A stretch of DNA of 64,000 bases, taken from positions 6,946,001-7,010,000 of the forward strand of contig NZ_CP029254.1 in assembly GCF_003122365.1 (NCBI RefSeq), written 5' to 3'. Below the pieces are notes generated by a model. That model ran no database searches, was not told where the DNA came from, and worked only from the letters and a program-made list of their open reading frames with translations. The first letter of the stretch is position 1. Every line of letters begins with the position of its first letter. The position numbers were made by a program, and so were the translations under genes. The DNA comes from Streptomyces spongiicola (GTDB lineage Bacteria > Actinomycetota > Actinomycetes > Streptomycetales > Streptomycetaceae). This document shows, one piece after another, positions 1-8,365 of the stretch.

Positions 1-129
1 CGCAACGACCAGGCCCACTGCCTGGAGCAGCTCGGCCGGGGCGGCGAGGCGGTCGAGCTGTACCGCCGAGTGGCGGAACTGCGCCGCCGGGGCGGGGCGG
101 ACCGGCCGCCGCCGCCCACCGGGTCCTGA
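1..129 (+). CDS. TPR-like protein, C-terminal fragment
   Basis: The frame is open from the first base to a TGA at 127-129, so only the last 42 codons of a gene that begins outside the window are present. The residues fit one helical hairpin of a tetratricopeptide-type repeat (HCLEQLGRGGEAVELYRRVA), followed by a proline-rich tail. The parent could be a TPR regulator or an uncharacterised TPR protein; the fragment is too short to choose. Confidence 0.6.
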   Translation, partial: RNDQAHCLEQLGRGGEAVELYRRVAELRRRGGADRPPPPTGS

Positions 130-330
130 AGGGGAGCGGGGTTCCGGCGGGTGGAGGCTGGTCCTGAGGGGGGCCTTTATGTCTTTCGTCAAGGCGCTTC
201 TGTCGGGTTTGGAGTGGTTCGGGCTTGCTGGGGGAACCGGGCATGCCGCCGCGGCCCCCGGGCTCGCCGTCTTCCGGGCTCGCGGCATCCCGGGCCCGCT
301 TCTTCCGGTCTTCCGGTACCACGGTAGTCC

Positions 331-394
331 GGTACCTCGGTATCCCGGATTCGCGGTATCCCGGTACCTCGGTATTCCGGATTCGCGGTATCCC
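331..394. repeat. 32-bp tandem repeat, 2 copies, upstream of DUF2252 gene
   Basis: Two 32-bp units, 331-362 and 363-394, differ at one base. Looser copies of the same GGTA/TCCCGG wording flank them from about 300 to 450. The roughly 400-bp stretch 130-532 holds no convincing gene: the open frame through it is a product of the repeat composition. The repeats end about 80 bp before the likely start of the next gene. Confidence 0.8.
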
Positions 395-532
395 CGAGCG
401 CCGGACTCCCGGACTCCCGGACTCCCGGCCTCCCGGTCTCCCCGGCTCGCGAACGCGCTGTCACGGGTATCAGGAGTTCCGGTCCCGTATCCCCGCGTCG
501 CGTCGGCCCCGCCGCGACCGCACACTGTGACC

Positions 533-1870
533 ATGACCGATCCGGCCGAGGAGAGGGAACGTGGCCGAGCCGTGCGCAAGGAGGTGCCGCGGTCCTCCCA
601 CGGCCTCTGGATCCCGGCCGCCGACCGGCCGGATCCGCTCGCGGTGCTGCAGGGACAGGCAAGGACGCGCGAGCCGGATCTGGTGCCCGTACGGTACGGG
701 CGGATGGCCGTCTCGCCGTTCACCTACCTGCGCGGCGCTCCGGCCGTCATGGCCGCCGACCTCGTAGTCCAGCGGAACACCGGACTCCGCGTCCAGCTCT
801 GCGGCGACGCCCATCTGCTCAACTTCGGGGTCTTCGCCTCCCCGGAACGCACCCTCCTGTTCGACCTCAACGACTTCGACGAGACGCTTCCCGGGCCCTT
901 CGAGTGGGACGTCAAACGCCTCGTCGCCAGCGTCGCCGTCGCCGCGCGGGACAACGGCCGGCCGGACGCGGAAGCCCGGCTGGCCGCACGGGCGGCGGCC
1001 GAGTCGTACCGGATGTCCATGCGCCGCCTCGCCGGTCTCGGTGAACTCGAGGTCTGGTACGAGCGGATCACCGCCGGCGATCTGGTGCCCCTCGTCCGGG
1101 ATCTGGAGCGGGCCCGCGTCGAGGCCCGGCTGGCCAGGGCGCGGCGCCGGACGAGTCTGCAGGCGCTGGAGAAGCTCACCGAGATCGTCGGGGGGCGGCG
1201 CAGGATCGTGCGGGACCCTCCGCTGCTGGAGCCCGTGGCGGGCCTCGACGCCGCGTCCGTGCGGAAGATCCTCAGTGACTACCGCAGCACTCTGCCCGAG
1301 GACCGCAGGGTCCTGCTCGACCGGTACCGCTTCGTCGAGGCGGCGCGCAAGGTCGTCGGTGTCGGCAGCGTGGGGACGCGCTGCTTCGTCGCGCTGCTGA
1401 CGGGCCGCGACGCCGAGGACCCGCTCTTCTTGCAGATCAAGGAGGCCCAGCGGTCCGTGCTGGAGCCCCATCTGCCGAAGTCCGCCTATCGTCAGCAGGG
1501 CCAGCGGGTCGTCGCCGGCCAGCGTCTGCTTCAGGCGGCGAGCGACATCTTCCTGGGCTGGGTCAGCGGGCCCGGCGGCCGGCACTACTACTGGCGCCAG
1601 CTGCGGGACATGAAGGGCTCCGCCGACGTCGCGGCGATGTCGCCGGCGCTGCTGCGCGACTACGCCGCGCTCTGCGGCAGGGCACTGGCCCGGGCCCACG
1701 CCCGGTCCGGGGAGCGCGTCGCGATCGCCGGGTACCTCGGCTCGTCCGACGGCTTCGACCGGGCCATGGGCGATTTCGCGCTGGCCTACGCGGCCCGTAC
1801 GGCCGAGGACCACCAGGCCCTGTGCGCGGCGATCGGGTCCGGGGCCGTGGCGGCGGCCGAGGGAGTCTGA
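533..1870 (+). CDS. DUF2252 family protein
   Basis: The 445-residue product matches the DUF2252 family seen across actinobacteria. Its function is unproven; the fold is thought to resemble small-molecule kinases of the APH type. Visible family features are the RGRAVRKEVPRSSHG opening, PVRYGRMAVSPFTYLRG, the conserved QLCGDAHLLNFG segment (about residues 86-97) and LLFDLNDFDE, the last two resembling a kinase catalytic loop and metal-binding Asp. The ATG at 533 gives the usual family N-terminus. The frame stays open 118 codons further upstream but only through tandem repeats. No clear Shine-Dalgarno precedes 533; a purine-rich GAGGAGAGG lies just inside the gene, so a start at GTG 572 or 584 is possible. 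It seems to be a single-gene unit. Confidence 0.85.
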   Translation: MTDPAEERERGRAVRKEVPRSSHGLWIPAADRPDPLAVLQGQARTREPDLVPVRYGRMAVSPFTYLRGAPAVMAADLVVQRNTGLRVQLCGDAHLLNFGVFASPERTLLFDLNDFDETLPGPFEWDVKRLVASVAVAARDNGRPDAEARLAARAAAESYRMSMRRLAGLGELEVWYERITAGDLVPLVRDLERARVEARLARARRRTSLQALEKLTEIVGGRRRIVRDPPLLEPVAGLDAASVRKILSDYRSTLPEDRRVLLDRYRFVEAARKVVGVGSVGTRCFVALLTGRDAEDPLFLQIKEAQRSVLEPHLPKSAYRQQGQRVVAGQRLLQAASDIFLGWVSGPGGRHYYWRQLRDMKGSADVAAMSPALLRDYAALCGRALARAHARSGERVAIAGYLGSSDGFDRAMGDFALAYAARTAEDHQALCAAIGSGAVAAAEGV

Positions 1871-1975
1871 GGCCGCGTCCGGCTCCCGCTCTGGCCCGGT
1901 CCCGCGCTCCCGGCCCGGTCCCGCGCTCCCGGCGCTGCGTGGGCTGCGTGGCGCTGCTCTGTGTTGCGTTGATCT

Positions 1976-2202
1976 GCGGTGCGGTGCGGTGCGGTGCGTT
2001 GCGGACGGACGGGTGGACGCGTCATGCGTCCCCGCCTTCCGCGCGTCCCGGACTTCCCCGCGGCCCCGAGCGGCCTCCGCGGCCCCGGGGCCATGGCTTC
2101 CCCTCCACAGCCTGCACGACGCCCGTGCCGCGGAACCGCCCCGCCTCCCGATTCCCGCCTCCCGATTCCCGCCTCCCGGTTTCCGCCTCCCGGTTTCCGC
2201 CC
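1976..2202. repeat. Two short tandem arrays in the intergenic region
   Basis: The 409-bp gap 1871-2279 carries five GCGKT pentamers at 1976-2000. It also has four 14-bp units of the type CCCGATTCCCGCCT at 2147-2202; units 1-2 and 3-4 are pairwise near-identical. No gene is supported in the gap. Confidence 0.85.
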
Positions 2203-2279
2203 CGGGTCCTCGGAGATCCGGGACCGTAAACGTGACTCCGCTCTCTGGCCCGTGCGATCACCGCGTGTTACGAAGAGGC

Positions 2280-3845
2280 ATGTCTGCAGCCTCCTCCGAA
2301 TCGTTCAGCCGGTCCGTCTACGACGCCGTCATCGTGGGCGGCGGGCACAACGGGCTGGTCGCCGCCGCCTATCTGGCCCGTGCGGGGCGCACCGTCCTGG
2401 TCCTGGAGCGCCTCGGGAACACCGGGGGAGCGGCCGTCTCCACCCGCCCGTTCGCCGGGGTCGACGCACGGCTGTCCCGCTACTCGTACCTGGTGTCCCT
2501 GCTGCCCGCCGGCATCGTCCGCGACCTCGGGCTGTCGTTCTCGGTCCGCAAGCGCACCGTCTCCTCGTACACCCCCGCCGTGCGCGACGGCAGGGCCACC
2601 GGACTGCTCGTCGGCGGTGGCCGTACCCGCGAGTCGTTCGCGGCCCTCACCGGCTCCGGCCGCGAGTACGCGGCGTGGGAGGCGTTCTACGGCAGGACCA
2701 GGCAGGTCGCCGAGAGGGTCTTCCCCACCCTGACGGAGCCGCTGCCGACCCGCCGGGAGCTGCGGGAGCGGGTCGGGGACGAGACGGCCTGGCGGATGTT
2801 GTTCGAGGAGCCCATCGGCGTCGCGATCGAGGAGGACTTCACCGACGACCTGGTCCGCGGCGTCGTCCTGACCGATGCCCTCATCGGCACGTTCGCGGAC
2901 GCCCACGACCCGTCGCTGGTGCAGAACCGCTGCTTCCTCTACCACGTCATCGGCGGCGGTACCGGTGACTGGGACGTGCCCGTCGGCGGGATGGGCGCGC
3001 TGACCGACGCGCTCGCCGGCGCGGCCCGTTCCGCCGGTGCCGAGATCGTCACCGGCCATGAGGCGATCCGGATCGAGACCGACGGGACGGCCGCCGAGGT
3101 CGTGTTCCGCGCGGACGACCGCGAGGGCGCGGTCGCCGCCCGCAAGGTGCTGGTCAACGCCTCACCGCAGGTCCTGTCCGCCCTTCTCGGCGAGCCCTCC
3201 CCGCCCCCCGCGGAGGGCGCCCAGCTCAAGGTCAACATGCTGCTGCGCCGGCTGCCCCGGCTGCGGGACCGCTCGGTCGACCCGCGGCAGGCGTTCTCCG
3301 GCACCTTCCACATCGCCGAGGGCTACGGCCAGCTCGCGGCGGCGTACGCGCAGGCCGCGGCGGGACGCCTGCCCGAGGCGCCGCCGTCGGAGATCTACTG
3401 CCACTCCCTGACGGACCCGTCCGTCCTCGGCCCCGAACCGGCCGCCCGGGGTTACCACACCCTGACCCTCTTCGGACTCCACACACCCGCCCGGCTGTTC
3501 CGGGAGGCGCCGGACGCGACCCGTGACGCCCTGCTCGACGCGACCCTCGCCGAACTCGACGCCCATCTGGACGAGCCGATCACCGACTGCCTGGCCCTCG
3601 ACGAGGCGGGGCGTCCCTGCATCGAGGCCAGGAGCCCGCTGGACCTGGAGCGCGAGCTGCGGCTGCCGGGCGGGCACATCTTCCACCGCGATCTCGCCTT
3701 CCCCTGGGCCGACGCCTCCGGCGGCCGCTGGGGCGTGGAGACCGCCCACCCCAATGTGCTGCTGTGCGGGGCGGGAGCGGTGCGCGGCGGCGGTGTGAGC
3801 GGCGTCCCCGGCCACAACGCGGCGATGGCGGCGCTGGGCCGTTGA
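2280..3845 (+). CDS. Phytoene-desaturase-like FAD-dependent oxidoreductase
   Basis: A 521-residue flavoprotein of the phytoene dehydrogenase/retinol saturase group (COG1233 type). The Rossmann FAD motif VIVGGGHNGLVAAAYLA lies near residues 14-30. The C-terminus has the family signature LLCGAGAVRGGGVSGVPGHN, which closes over the flavin. Such enzymes oxidise or isomerise polyenes or other hydrophobic substrates; this one is not next to other carotenoid genes, so the substrate is unknown. ATG 2280 is the chosen start. An in-frame GTG at 2265 is possible, but neither has ideal Shine-Dalgarno spacing because GAAGAGG abuts the ATG. It converges on the GlxA-type gene and is separated from it by a hairpin. 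Confidence 0.85.
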   Translation: MSAASSESFSRSVYDAVIVGGGHNGLVAAAYLARAGRTVLVLERLGNTGGAAVSTRPFAGVDARLSRYSYLVSLLPAGIVRDLGLSFSVRKRTVSSYTPAVRDGRATGLLVGGGRTRESFAALTGSGREYAAWEAFYGRTRQVAERVFPTLTEPLPTRRELRERVGDETAWRMLFEEPIGVAIEEDFTDDLVRGVVLTDALIGTFADAHDPSLVQNRCFLYHVIGGGTGDWDVPVGGMGALTDALAGAARSAGAEIVTGHEAIRIETDGTAAEVVFRADDREGAVAARKVLVNASPQVLSALLGEPSPPPAEGAQLKVNMLLRRLPRLRDRSVDPRQAFSGTFHIAEGYGQLAAAYAQAAAGRLPEAPPSEIYCHSLTDPSVLGPEPAARGYHTLTLFGLHTPARLFREAPDATRDALLDATLAELDAHLDEPITDCLALDEAGRPCIEARSPLDLERELRLPGGHIFHRDLAFPWADASGGRWGVETAHPNVLLCGAGAVRGGGVSGVPGHNAAMAALGR

Positions 3846-3908
3846 CCGTCCGCCGCCGTCCGCGGGCGGTTCGCCGCCCTGCCGCCCGGAGCGCCTCGCG
3901 GTGATCAG

Positions 3909-3931
3909 CCCCCGGCCGGGACCCCCGGGGG
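3909..3931. terminator. Hairpin between convergent genes
   Basis: Inverted repeat CCCCCGG (3909-3915) and CCGGGGG (3925-3931) with a 9-nt loop, lying between two converging stop codons. It has no T-run, as is common for Streptomyces terminators, and would work in both directions. It sits between two 16-bp direct repeats (3894-3909 and 3935-3950); the second contains the stop codon of the minus-strand gene. Confidence 0.55.
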
Positions 3932-3945
3932 CGGCCTCGCGGTGA

Positions 3946-5049
3946 TCAGCGCCCGGCCGCGGCCCGGCCGGAGACAGCCGCCGTGTGGAAGGTGCGCCGG
4001 TAGGCGCCGGGCGGGACGCCGACGAGTTCACGCATGTGCTGCCGCAGCGAGTTGGCGCTGCCGAACCCGGCGCGGTCGGCCACCAGGTCGATCGGCAGAT
4101 CGCTGGTCTCCAGCAGTTGCTTGGCGATCTCGACCCGCTGGGCGGTGAGCCACTGGCCGGGGGTGACTCCCGCCTCGTCGCGGAACCGCCGGGTGAACGT
4201 CCGCACGCTCATCCGCGCGTGGGCGGCGAGTTCGCCCAGTGTCAGCGGCCGGTCCAGTCGCTCCAGCGCCCAGGCGCGGGTGGGCGCGGTGGTGGCCGTC
4301 GTGGGTTCGGGCACGGGCCGCTCGATGTACTGGGCCTGGCCGCCGTCGCGCCACGGCGGGACGATGCAGCGGCGGGCCACCTGGTTGGCGAGCGCGCTGC
4401 CGTGGTCGCGCCGCACCAGATGCAGGCAGACGTCGACGCCGGCCGCCGCGCCGGCCGAGCTGAGCAGGTCGCCGTCGTCGACGAAGAGCACGTCCTCGTC
4501 GAACCGCACCCGCGGGAACAACCGCCGGAAGTGCTCCGCCTCCGCCCAGTGGGTCGTCGCGGGCCGGCCGTCGAGCAGTCCCGCAGCGGCGAGCACGAAG
4601 GCGCCCGTGCAGATGGACACCGTGCGGGTGCCCGGCCGGATCCGGGCGAGGGCCTCCGCGAGGGGGGCGGGCAGCAGCCCCTCCCCGGCGATGCCGCCGA
4701 GCCGGTGGGTCGGTGGGACGACGACGGTGTCGGCGCTCTCCAGCGCCTCGGGGCCGTGGGCCACGTCGATGGAGAAGCCCGCCTCGGTGCGGACGGGCCC
4801 GCCGTCCGGGGTGCAGACGACGACCTCGTACAGCGCAGCCCCGTCCGGGGACCGGGCGCTGTTGAAGATCCGGGCGGGGATGCCGAGTTCGAAGGTCATG
4901 ACGCCGTCGAGGGCCAGGACCGCCACGCGGTGGGGATCCGGCCCGGGCGGTACGACACAGCCGCCGTGCGCGTCCCACTCGTCGCCGGCCTGCCGCCGTA
5001 CGGTCGTCTGGTCCGCGCCGCGTCCCGTGTTCCGCTCCGAAGCACCCAT
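3946..5049 (-). CDS. GlxA/FtrA-type transcriptional regulator (DJ-1/PfpI + AraC)
   Basis: A 367-residue AraC-family regulator with an amidotransferase-like N-terminal domain (about residues 40-210). The nucleophile-elbow region reads SICTGAFVLAAAGLL, as in GlxA proteins. The C-terminal AraC helix-turn-helix pair (about 245-350) includes LAAHARMSVRTFTRRF and GFGSANSLRQHMRELVGVPP. These proteins usually sense a small metabolite and activate a neighbouring operon. It is divergent from the oxidoreductase at 5150 with 100 bp between starts, so that gene is the likely target. The N-terminus carries about 40 residues before the first strand and may be overlong. The last 16 bp of the gene are duplicated just downstream. 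Confidence 0.88.
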   Translation of the reverse strand: MGASERNTGRGADQTTVRRQAGDEWDAHGGCVVPPGPDPHRVAVLALDGVMTFELGIPARIFNSARSPDGAALYEVVVCTPDGGPVRTEAGFSIDVAHGPEALESADTVVVPPTHRLGGIAGEGLLPAPLAEALARIRPGTRTVSICTGAFVLAAAGLLDGRPATTHWAEAEHFRRLFPRVRFDEDVLFVDDGDLLSSAGAAAGVDVCLHLVRRDHGSALANQVARRCIVPPWRDGGQAQYIERPVPEPTTATTAPTRAWALERLDRPLTLGELAAHARMSVRTFTRRFRDEAGVTPGQWLTAQRVEIAKQLLETSDLPIDLVADRAGFGSANSLRQHMRELVGVPPGAYRRTFHTAAVSGRAAAGR

Positions 5050-5149
5050 GGCCGGATTCTGTCACATCATGGCCGTCCGGCCAGTACTGTGCGAGGCCGC
5101 CGGCGCCGATGGTGGAGGCGTACCGAGAACGAGAACGAGAGGACCTCTC

Positions 5150-6118
5150 ATGCACGACACCGGCACCACGATGCGCGCGATCAGTCCGGCCGCCTGGGGC
5201 GGACCGGAGGTGCTGCGCGAGGTGACCCTCGCCCGACCCGCCCCGGGCCCCACCGAGATCCTGGTGCGGGTGCACGCGGCAGGGGTGAACCCGGTCGACT
5301 GGAAGACCCGGGCCACCGGAGGCTTCGGCATGCACGGCGAGCCGCCGGTACTCGGCTACGACGTCTCCGGCGTCGTCGAGGCGGTGGGGCCGGGCGTCAC
5401 CGTCCACCGCCCGGGCGACGAGGTGTTCGGCATGCCGGAGTTCCCGCGCCAGGCCGGGGGATACGCCGAGTACGTCACAGGCCCGGCCCGGCACTTCGTG
5501 CCCAAGCCCCCGGCCCTGAGCCATGTGGAGGCCGCCGCCATGCCGTTGGCCGGTCTCACCGCCTGGCAGTCCCTCGTGGAGACCGCCGGACTCGCCCCCG
5601 GTCAGCGGGTGCTCGTCCACGCGGCAGCGGGCGGCGTCGGCCATCTGGCCGTCCAGATCGCCGCGGCCCGCGGCGCGTACGTCATCGGCACCGCCCGCGA
5701 GGAGAAGCACGCCCTGCTGAAGGAACTCGGCGCGGACGAACTCGTCGACTACACCCGGCGCGACTTCGCGGCCGTGCTCGGCGACGGGGCCGTCGACGTC
5801 GTCCTGGACTCGGTCGGCGGGGACTGCGGGCATCGGTCCGTGCGGGTGCTGCGCGAGGGCGGCACGCTCCTCACACTGCCTTCGCCCGACGACGTGCCCG
5901 CTTCGCGGGAGACCGCGCCCAAGGGCATCCGCACGGGCTTCGTGCTGGTGGAGCCGGACTCCACCGGGATGCGCGCCCTCGCGTCGCTCGTGGCGGAGGG
6001 AAGGCTGCGTCCCGTCGTCGGGACCGTGCTGCCGCTGGAGCGCGCCGCCGACGCCCACCGGCTGGGGGAGGCCGGACGCGCCGGGGGGAAGATCGTGCTC
6101 ACGGTCGTGGACGTCTGA
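5150..6118 (+). CDS. NADP-dependent quinone oxidoreductase-like (zinc-free MDR)
   Basis: A 322-residue medium-chain dehydrogenase/reductase of the quinone oxidoreductase group. The N-terminal GroES-like domain has HAAGVNPVDWKTR and VLGYDVSGVVEAVGPGV. The nucleotide-binding motif is VLVHAAAGGVGHLAVQIAA (about residues 160-178), an AxxGGVG type typical of NADPH-dependent zinc-free members. No structural-zinc cysteine cluster is present. The start ATG at 5150 is preceded by a purine-rich GAACGAGAGGA; the longer upstream frame is only the shadow of the divergent regulator. Probably under control of the adjacent GlxA-type regulator; the substrate is unknown. Confidence 0.87.
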   Translation: MHDTGTTMRAISPAAWGGPEVLREVTLARPAPGPTEILVRVHAAGVNPVDWKTRATGGFGMHGEPPVLGYDVSGVVEAVGPGVTVHRPGDEVFGMPEFPRQAGGYAEYVTGPARHFVPKPPALSHVEAAAMPLAGLTAWQSLVETAGLAPGQRVLVHAAAGGVGHLAVQIAAARGAYVIGTAREEKHALLKELGADELVDYTRRDFAAVLGDGAVDVVLDSVGGDCGHRSVRVLREGGTLLTLPSPDDVPASRETAPKGIRTGFVLVEPDSTGMRALASLVAEGRLRPVVGTVLPLERAADAHRLGEAGRAGGKIVLTVVDV

Positions 6119-6398
6119 CTCGGGAACCACCTGCTGGTGCGGCCCCTCCGTTCACGCCTCCGCGGCCGTCGGCCGGGCGCTTCCGTCTGCGTCCTTCCGT
6201 GTGCCGTCCACCCGCGGGATCGCCGATCGTACGCGGCGGGTGCGGGCCGCGGCCGGGTCACGGCCGGGCCGCGGGTTCCGGCCGCGGCCCGGACGCCGCG
6301 GCGCCGGGGGGCCGGGGCCGGGGCCGGGTGCCCGGGGGAGGGCCGAGCCCGCGCCCCGCACCCGGGCCCTGCCCCGAAGCCCAGTCGGCCCAGTCGGA

Positions 6399-8195
6399 TC
6401 AGTCGGCGGAGCGGACCCAGCCGGCCGCCTCGATCCGCGCCGCGTCGCCGGGCCGCGCCCCGTCGAAGAGCGTCCTGCCGCCGTCCGTGATCCGCAGGCC
6501 GTCCGCATACGCGCCGCGCCCGACGTACAGCCGGTCCGTCGTGTACCGCCAGCGCAGCCGGATCGGCCGGCCCTGCCAGGCGGACAGTTCGGACTCGACG
6601 CCGTGCCAGACCCGGCCCGACCAGCCGGAGACCCGGCCCTCGGGGCGGGGCACCGCGCGCTCGCCCCGGCGCCGGGTCTCGAACGGTACGGCCTGCCAGG
6701 TCGCCCCGCCGTCGGCGGAGGCCTCCAGGAGCACCCCGTCGCAGCCGGGCTCGGTGTCCCACCACAGGGAGCAGCGCAGCCGGGCGCGCCGGGTGGACGG
6801 GGTGACCTCGGGCAGCGCCAGCGTCGCGGTGGTGGCCGGGGCCATCCCGGAGAACCAGGCGGTGCGGCCGTGCGCGGGCCGTACGGGTACGGCGCGGGCG
6901 AGGTTGTCCGCGGCGGCGACGCGCGGTGCGCTGCCGGAGCGCCAGGTGCGCACCGGGTGCACCGAGTTGCCGAGGACGATCAGGAAGGAGTCCGTCGAGG
7001 GGTCCAGTACGAGACTGGTGCCGGTGAATCCCGTGTGTCCGGCGGTGCGGGGGGTGGCCATCGCGCCCATGTACCAGTGCTGGTAGAGCTCGAAGCCGAG
7101 CCCGTGCTCGTCGCCGGGGAACGCGGTGTTGAAGTCGGTGAACAGCAGTTCCACGGACTCGGGGGCGAGGACGCGGGCCCGGCCGTAGGCCCCGCCGTTG
7201 AGCAGGGTGCGCGCGAGCACCGCGAGGTCCCAGGCGCGGGAGAACACCCCGGCGTGCCCGGCGACCCCGCCGAACGCGTGGGCGTTCTCGTCGTGTACCT
7301 CGCCCCACACGAGTCCGCGGTCCAGGCCCGACCACGGCCGCCGGGCGTCCTCCGTCGCGGCGATCCCGGGCCGCCAGGAGGCGGGCGGGTTGAAACGGGT
7401 GCGGTCCATGCCGAGCGGCCCGGTGACGTCCTCGGTGAGCAGGGTGTCCAGGCCCCGGCCGGTGATCTCCTCCAGGACCAGCTGAAGCGCGATCAGGTTC
7501 AGGTCGGAGTAGAGGTATCCGGTGCCCGGCCCACTCGCGGGCGCCTCGTCCCACAGCCGCCGCAGCCGGTCCGCGTGCGTGGGCTCCTCGTAGAGGGGGA
7601 TCCAGGCGCGCAACCCCGACGTGTGGGTGAGCAGTTGGCGTACGGTGACGTCCTGCTTGCCCGCGGCCCCGAACTCCGGCAGGTAGGTGGCGACCTTCTC
7701 CTCCGGCTCCAGCGCGCCCCGCTCGATCTGCTGGACGGCGAGGAGGGACGTGAACAGCTTGGAAACCGAAGCCAGGTCGAACACGGTGTCCTCGGTCATC
7801 GGGATCTGCCGCTCCGGCGGGAGTTCCACACCGGTGTCGGTCCGCTCGTCGTAGGACGCGTAGCGCACGGCCCTGCCGATCGGGTGGTGCAGGGCGACCG
7901 TGCCGCCGCGGCCGGCGAGCAGGACGGCTCCGGCGTACCAGGGGCGCCGCGGGGAGGGGGAGAGGAAGGCCTCGGCGTCCGCGACCAGCCGTTCCAGGGG
8001 TCCCGCGAGGAGGCCGGCCCGCCGGGGGGTACCGCGGCGCAGCGTCGTGCGCCGGCGCCCGCCGGTCCGGCCTGCGGCGGGTACCGCCGCGGCGGCTCCC
8101 GGGACGGGTCCGATCACCACAGCCGCTCCCAGTGCCAGCAGTCCGCCGCCGAACCGGCGGCGGCTGATCCCTCCGCCTGCCGAGGCCTCCGTCAT
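6399..8195 (-). CDS. Tat-exported serine hydrolase (beta-lactamase family) with C-terminal beta domain
   Basis: A 598-residue exported protein of the class C beta-lactamase/esterase superfamily. The N-terminus has a twin-arginine signal (ISRRRF at about residues 10-15, then a hydrophobic stretch and an Ala-rich cleavage region). Catalytic motifs visible are SVSK (143-146), the tyrosine motif YSD (229-231) and a C-terminal HTG. After the hydrolase domain, from about residue 450, comes a beta-rich module with Trp/Gly-rich strands that may bind carbohydrate or mediate protein contacts. ATG 8195 is supported by GGAGGGTGGGG just upstream; the longer frame is not needed. It is divergent from the nitronate monooxygenase gene. 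The gap 6119-6398 to the convergent neighbour is G+C-rich without a gene. Confidence 0.88.
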   Translation of the reverse strand: MTEASAGGGISRRRFGGGLLALGAAVVIGPVPGAAAAVPAAGRTGGRRRTTLRRGTPRRAGLLAGPLERLVADAEAFLSPSPRRPWYAGAVLLAGRGGTVALHHPIGRAVRYASYDERTDTGVELPPERQIPMTEDTVFDLASVSKLFTSLLAVQQIERGALEPEEKVATYLPEFGAAGKQDVTVRQLLTHTSGLRAWIPLYEEPTHADRLRRLWDEAPASGPGTGYLYSDLNLIALQLVLEEITGRGLDTLLTEDVTGPLGMDRTRFNPPASWRPGIAATEDARRPWSGLDRGLVWGEVHDENAHAFGGVAGHAGVFSRAWDLAVLARTLLNGGAYGRARVLAPESVELLFTDFNTAFPGDEHGLGFELYQHWYMGAMATPRTAGHTGFTGTSLVLDPSTDSFLIVLGNSVHPVRTWRSGSAPRVAAADNLARAVPVRPAHGRTAWFSGMAPATTATLALPEVTPSTRRARLRCSLWWDTEPGCDGVLLEASADGGATWQAVPFETRRRGERAVPRPEGRVSGWSGRVWHGVESELSAWQGRPIRLRWRYTTDRLYVGRGAYADGLRITDGGRTLFDGARPGDAARIEAAGWVRSAD

Positions 8196-8306
8196 ACCCC
8201 ACCCTCCCTGAAGGAATCCTTCGGGCGGCCGTGCAACACGTGGAACCTTCTTACCGGGCCCGGGGGGCGTCAAGGCCGGCGGCGAAGCCGACCGGCCCGC
8301 AAAGAA

Positions 8307-8323
8307 TCTGACGCAGCATCAGA
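8307..8323 (+). promoter_or_regulatory. Candidate operator TCTGA-N7-TCAGA upstream of nitronate monooxygenase
   Basis: Inverted repeat TCTGA (8307-8311), 7-bp spacer, TCAGA (8319-8323), followed by AAAATCTCTT. It ends 42 bp before the start codon at 8366. The same layout, with the same spacer length and a near-identical A-rich right flank, occurs at 21273-21289 ahead of the enoyl-CoA hydratase gene. Size and symmetry fit a TetR-type repressor site. No TetR gene is in the window, so the regulator would be encoded elsewhere. Confidence 0.65.
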
Positions 8324-8365
8324 AAATCTCTTCCCTCGGCCGTTCCGCTGCGGCATCCTGCGCCC

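Noticed and set aside
533..767. Alternative frame start at GTG 561 with a good ribosome site inside the DUF2252 gene
   Set aside because: The frame ends at 767 without family similarity, while the DUF2252 motifs are in the 533 frame.
3985..7086. A 1033-codon plus-strand open frame
   Set aside because: It runs antisense through the GlxA gene and out of phase through the oxidoreductase; codon bias and domains belong to the other frames.
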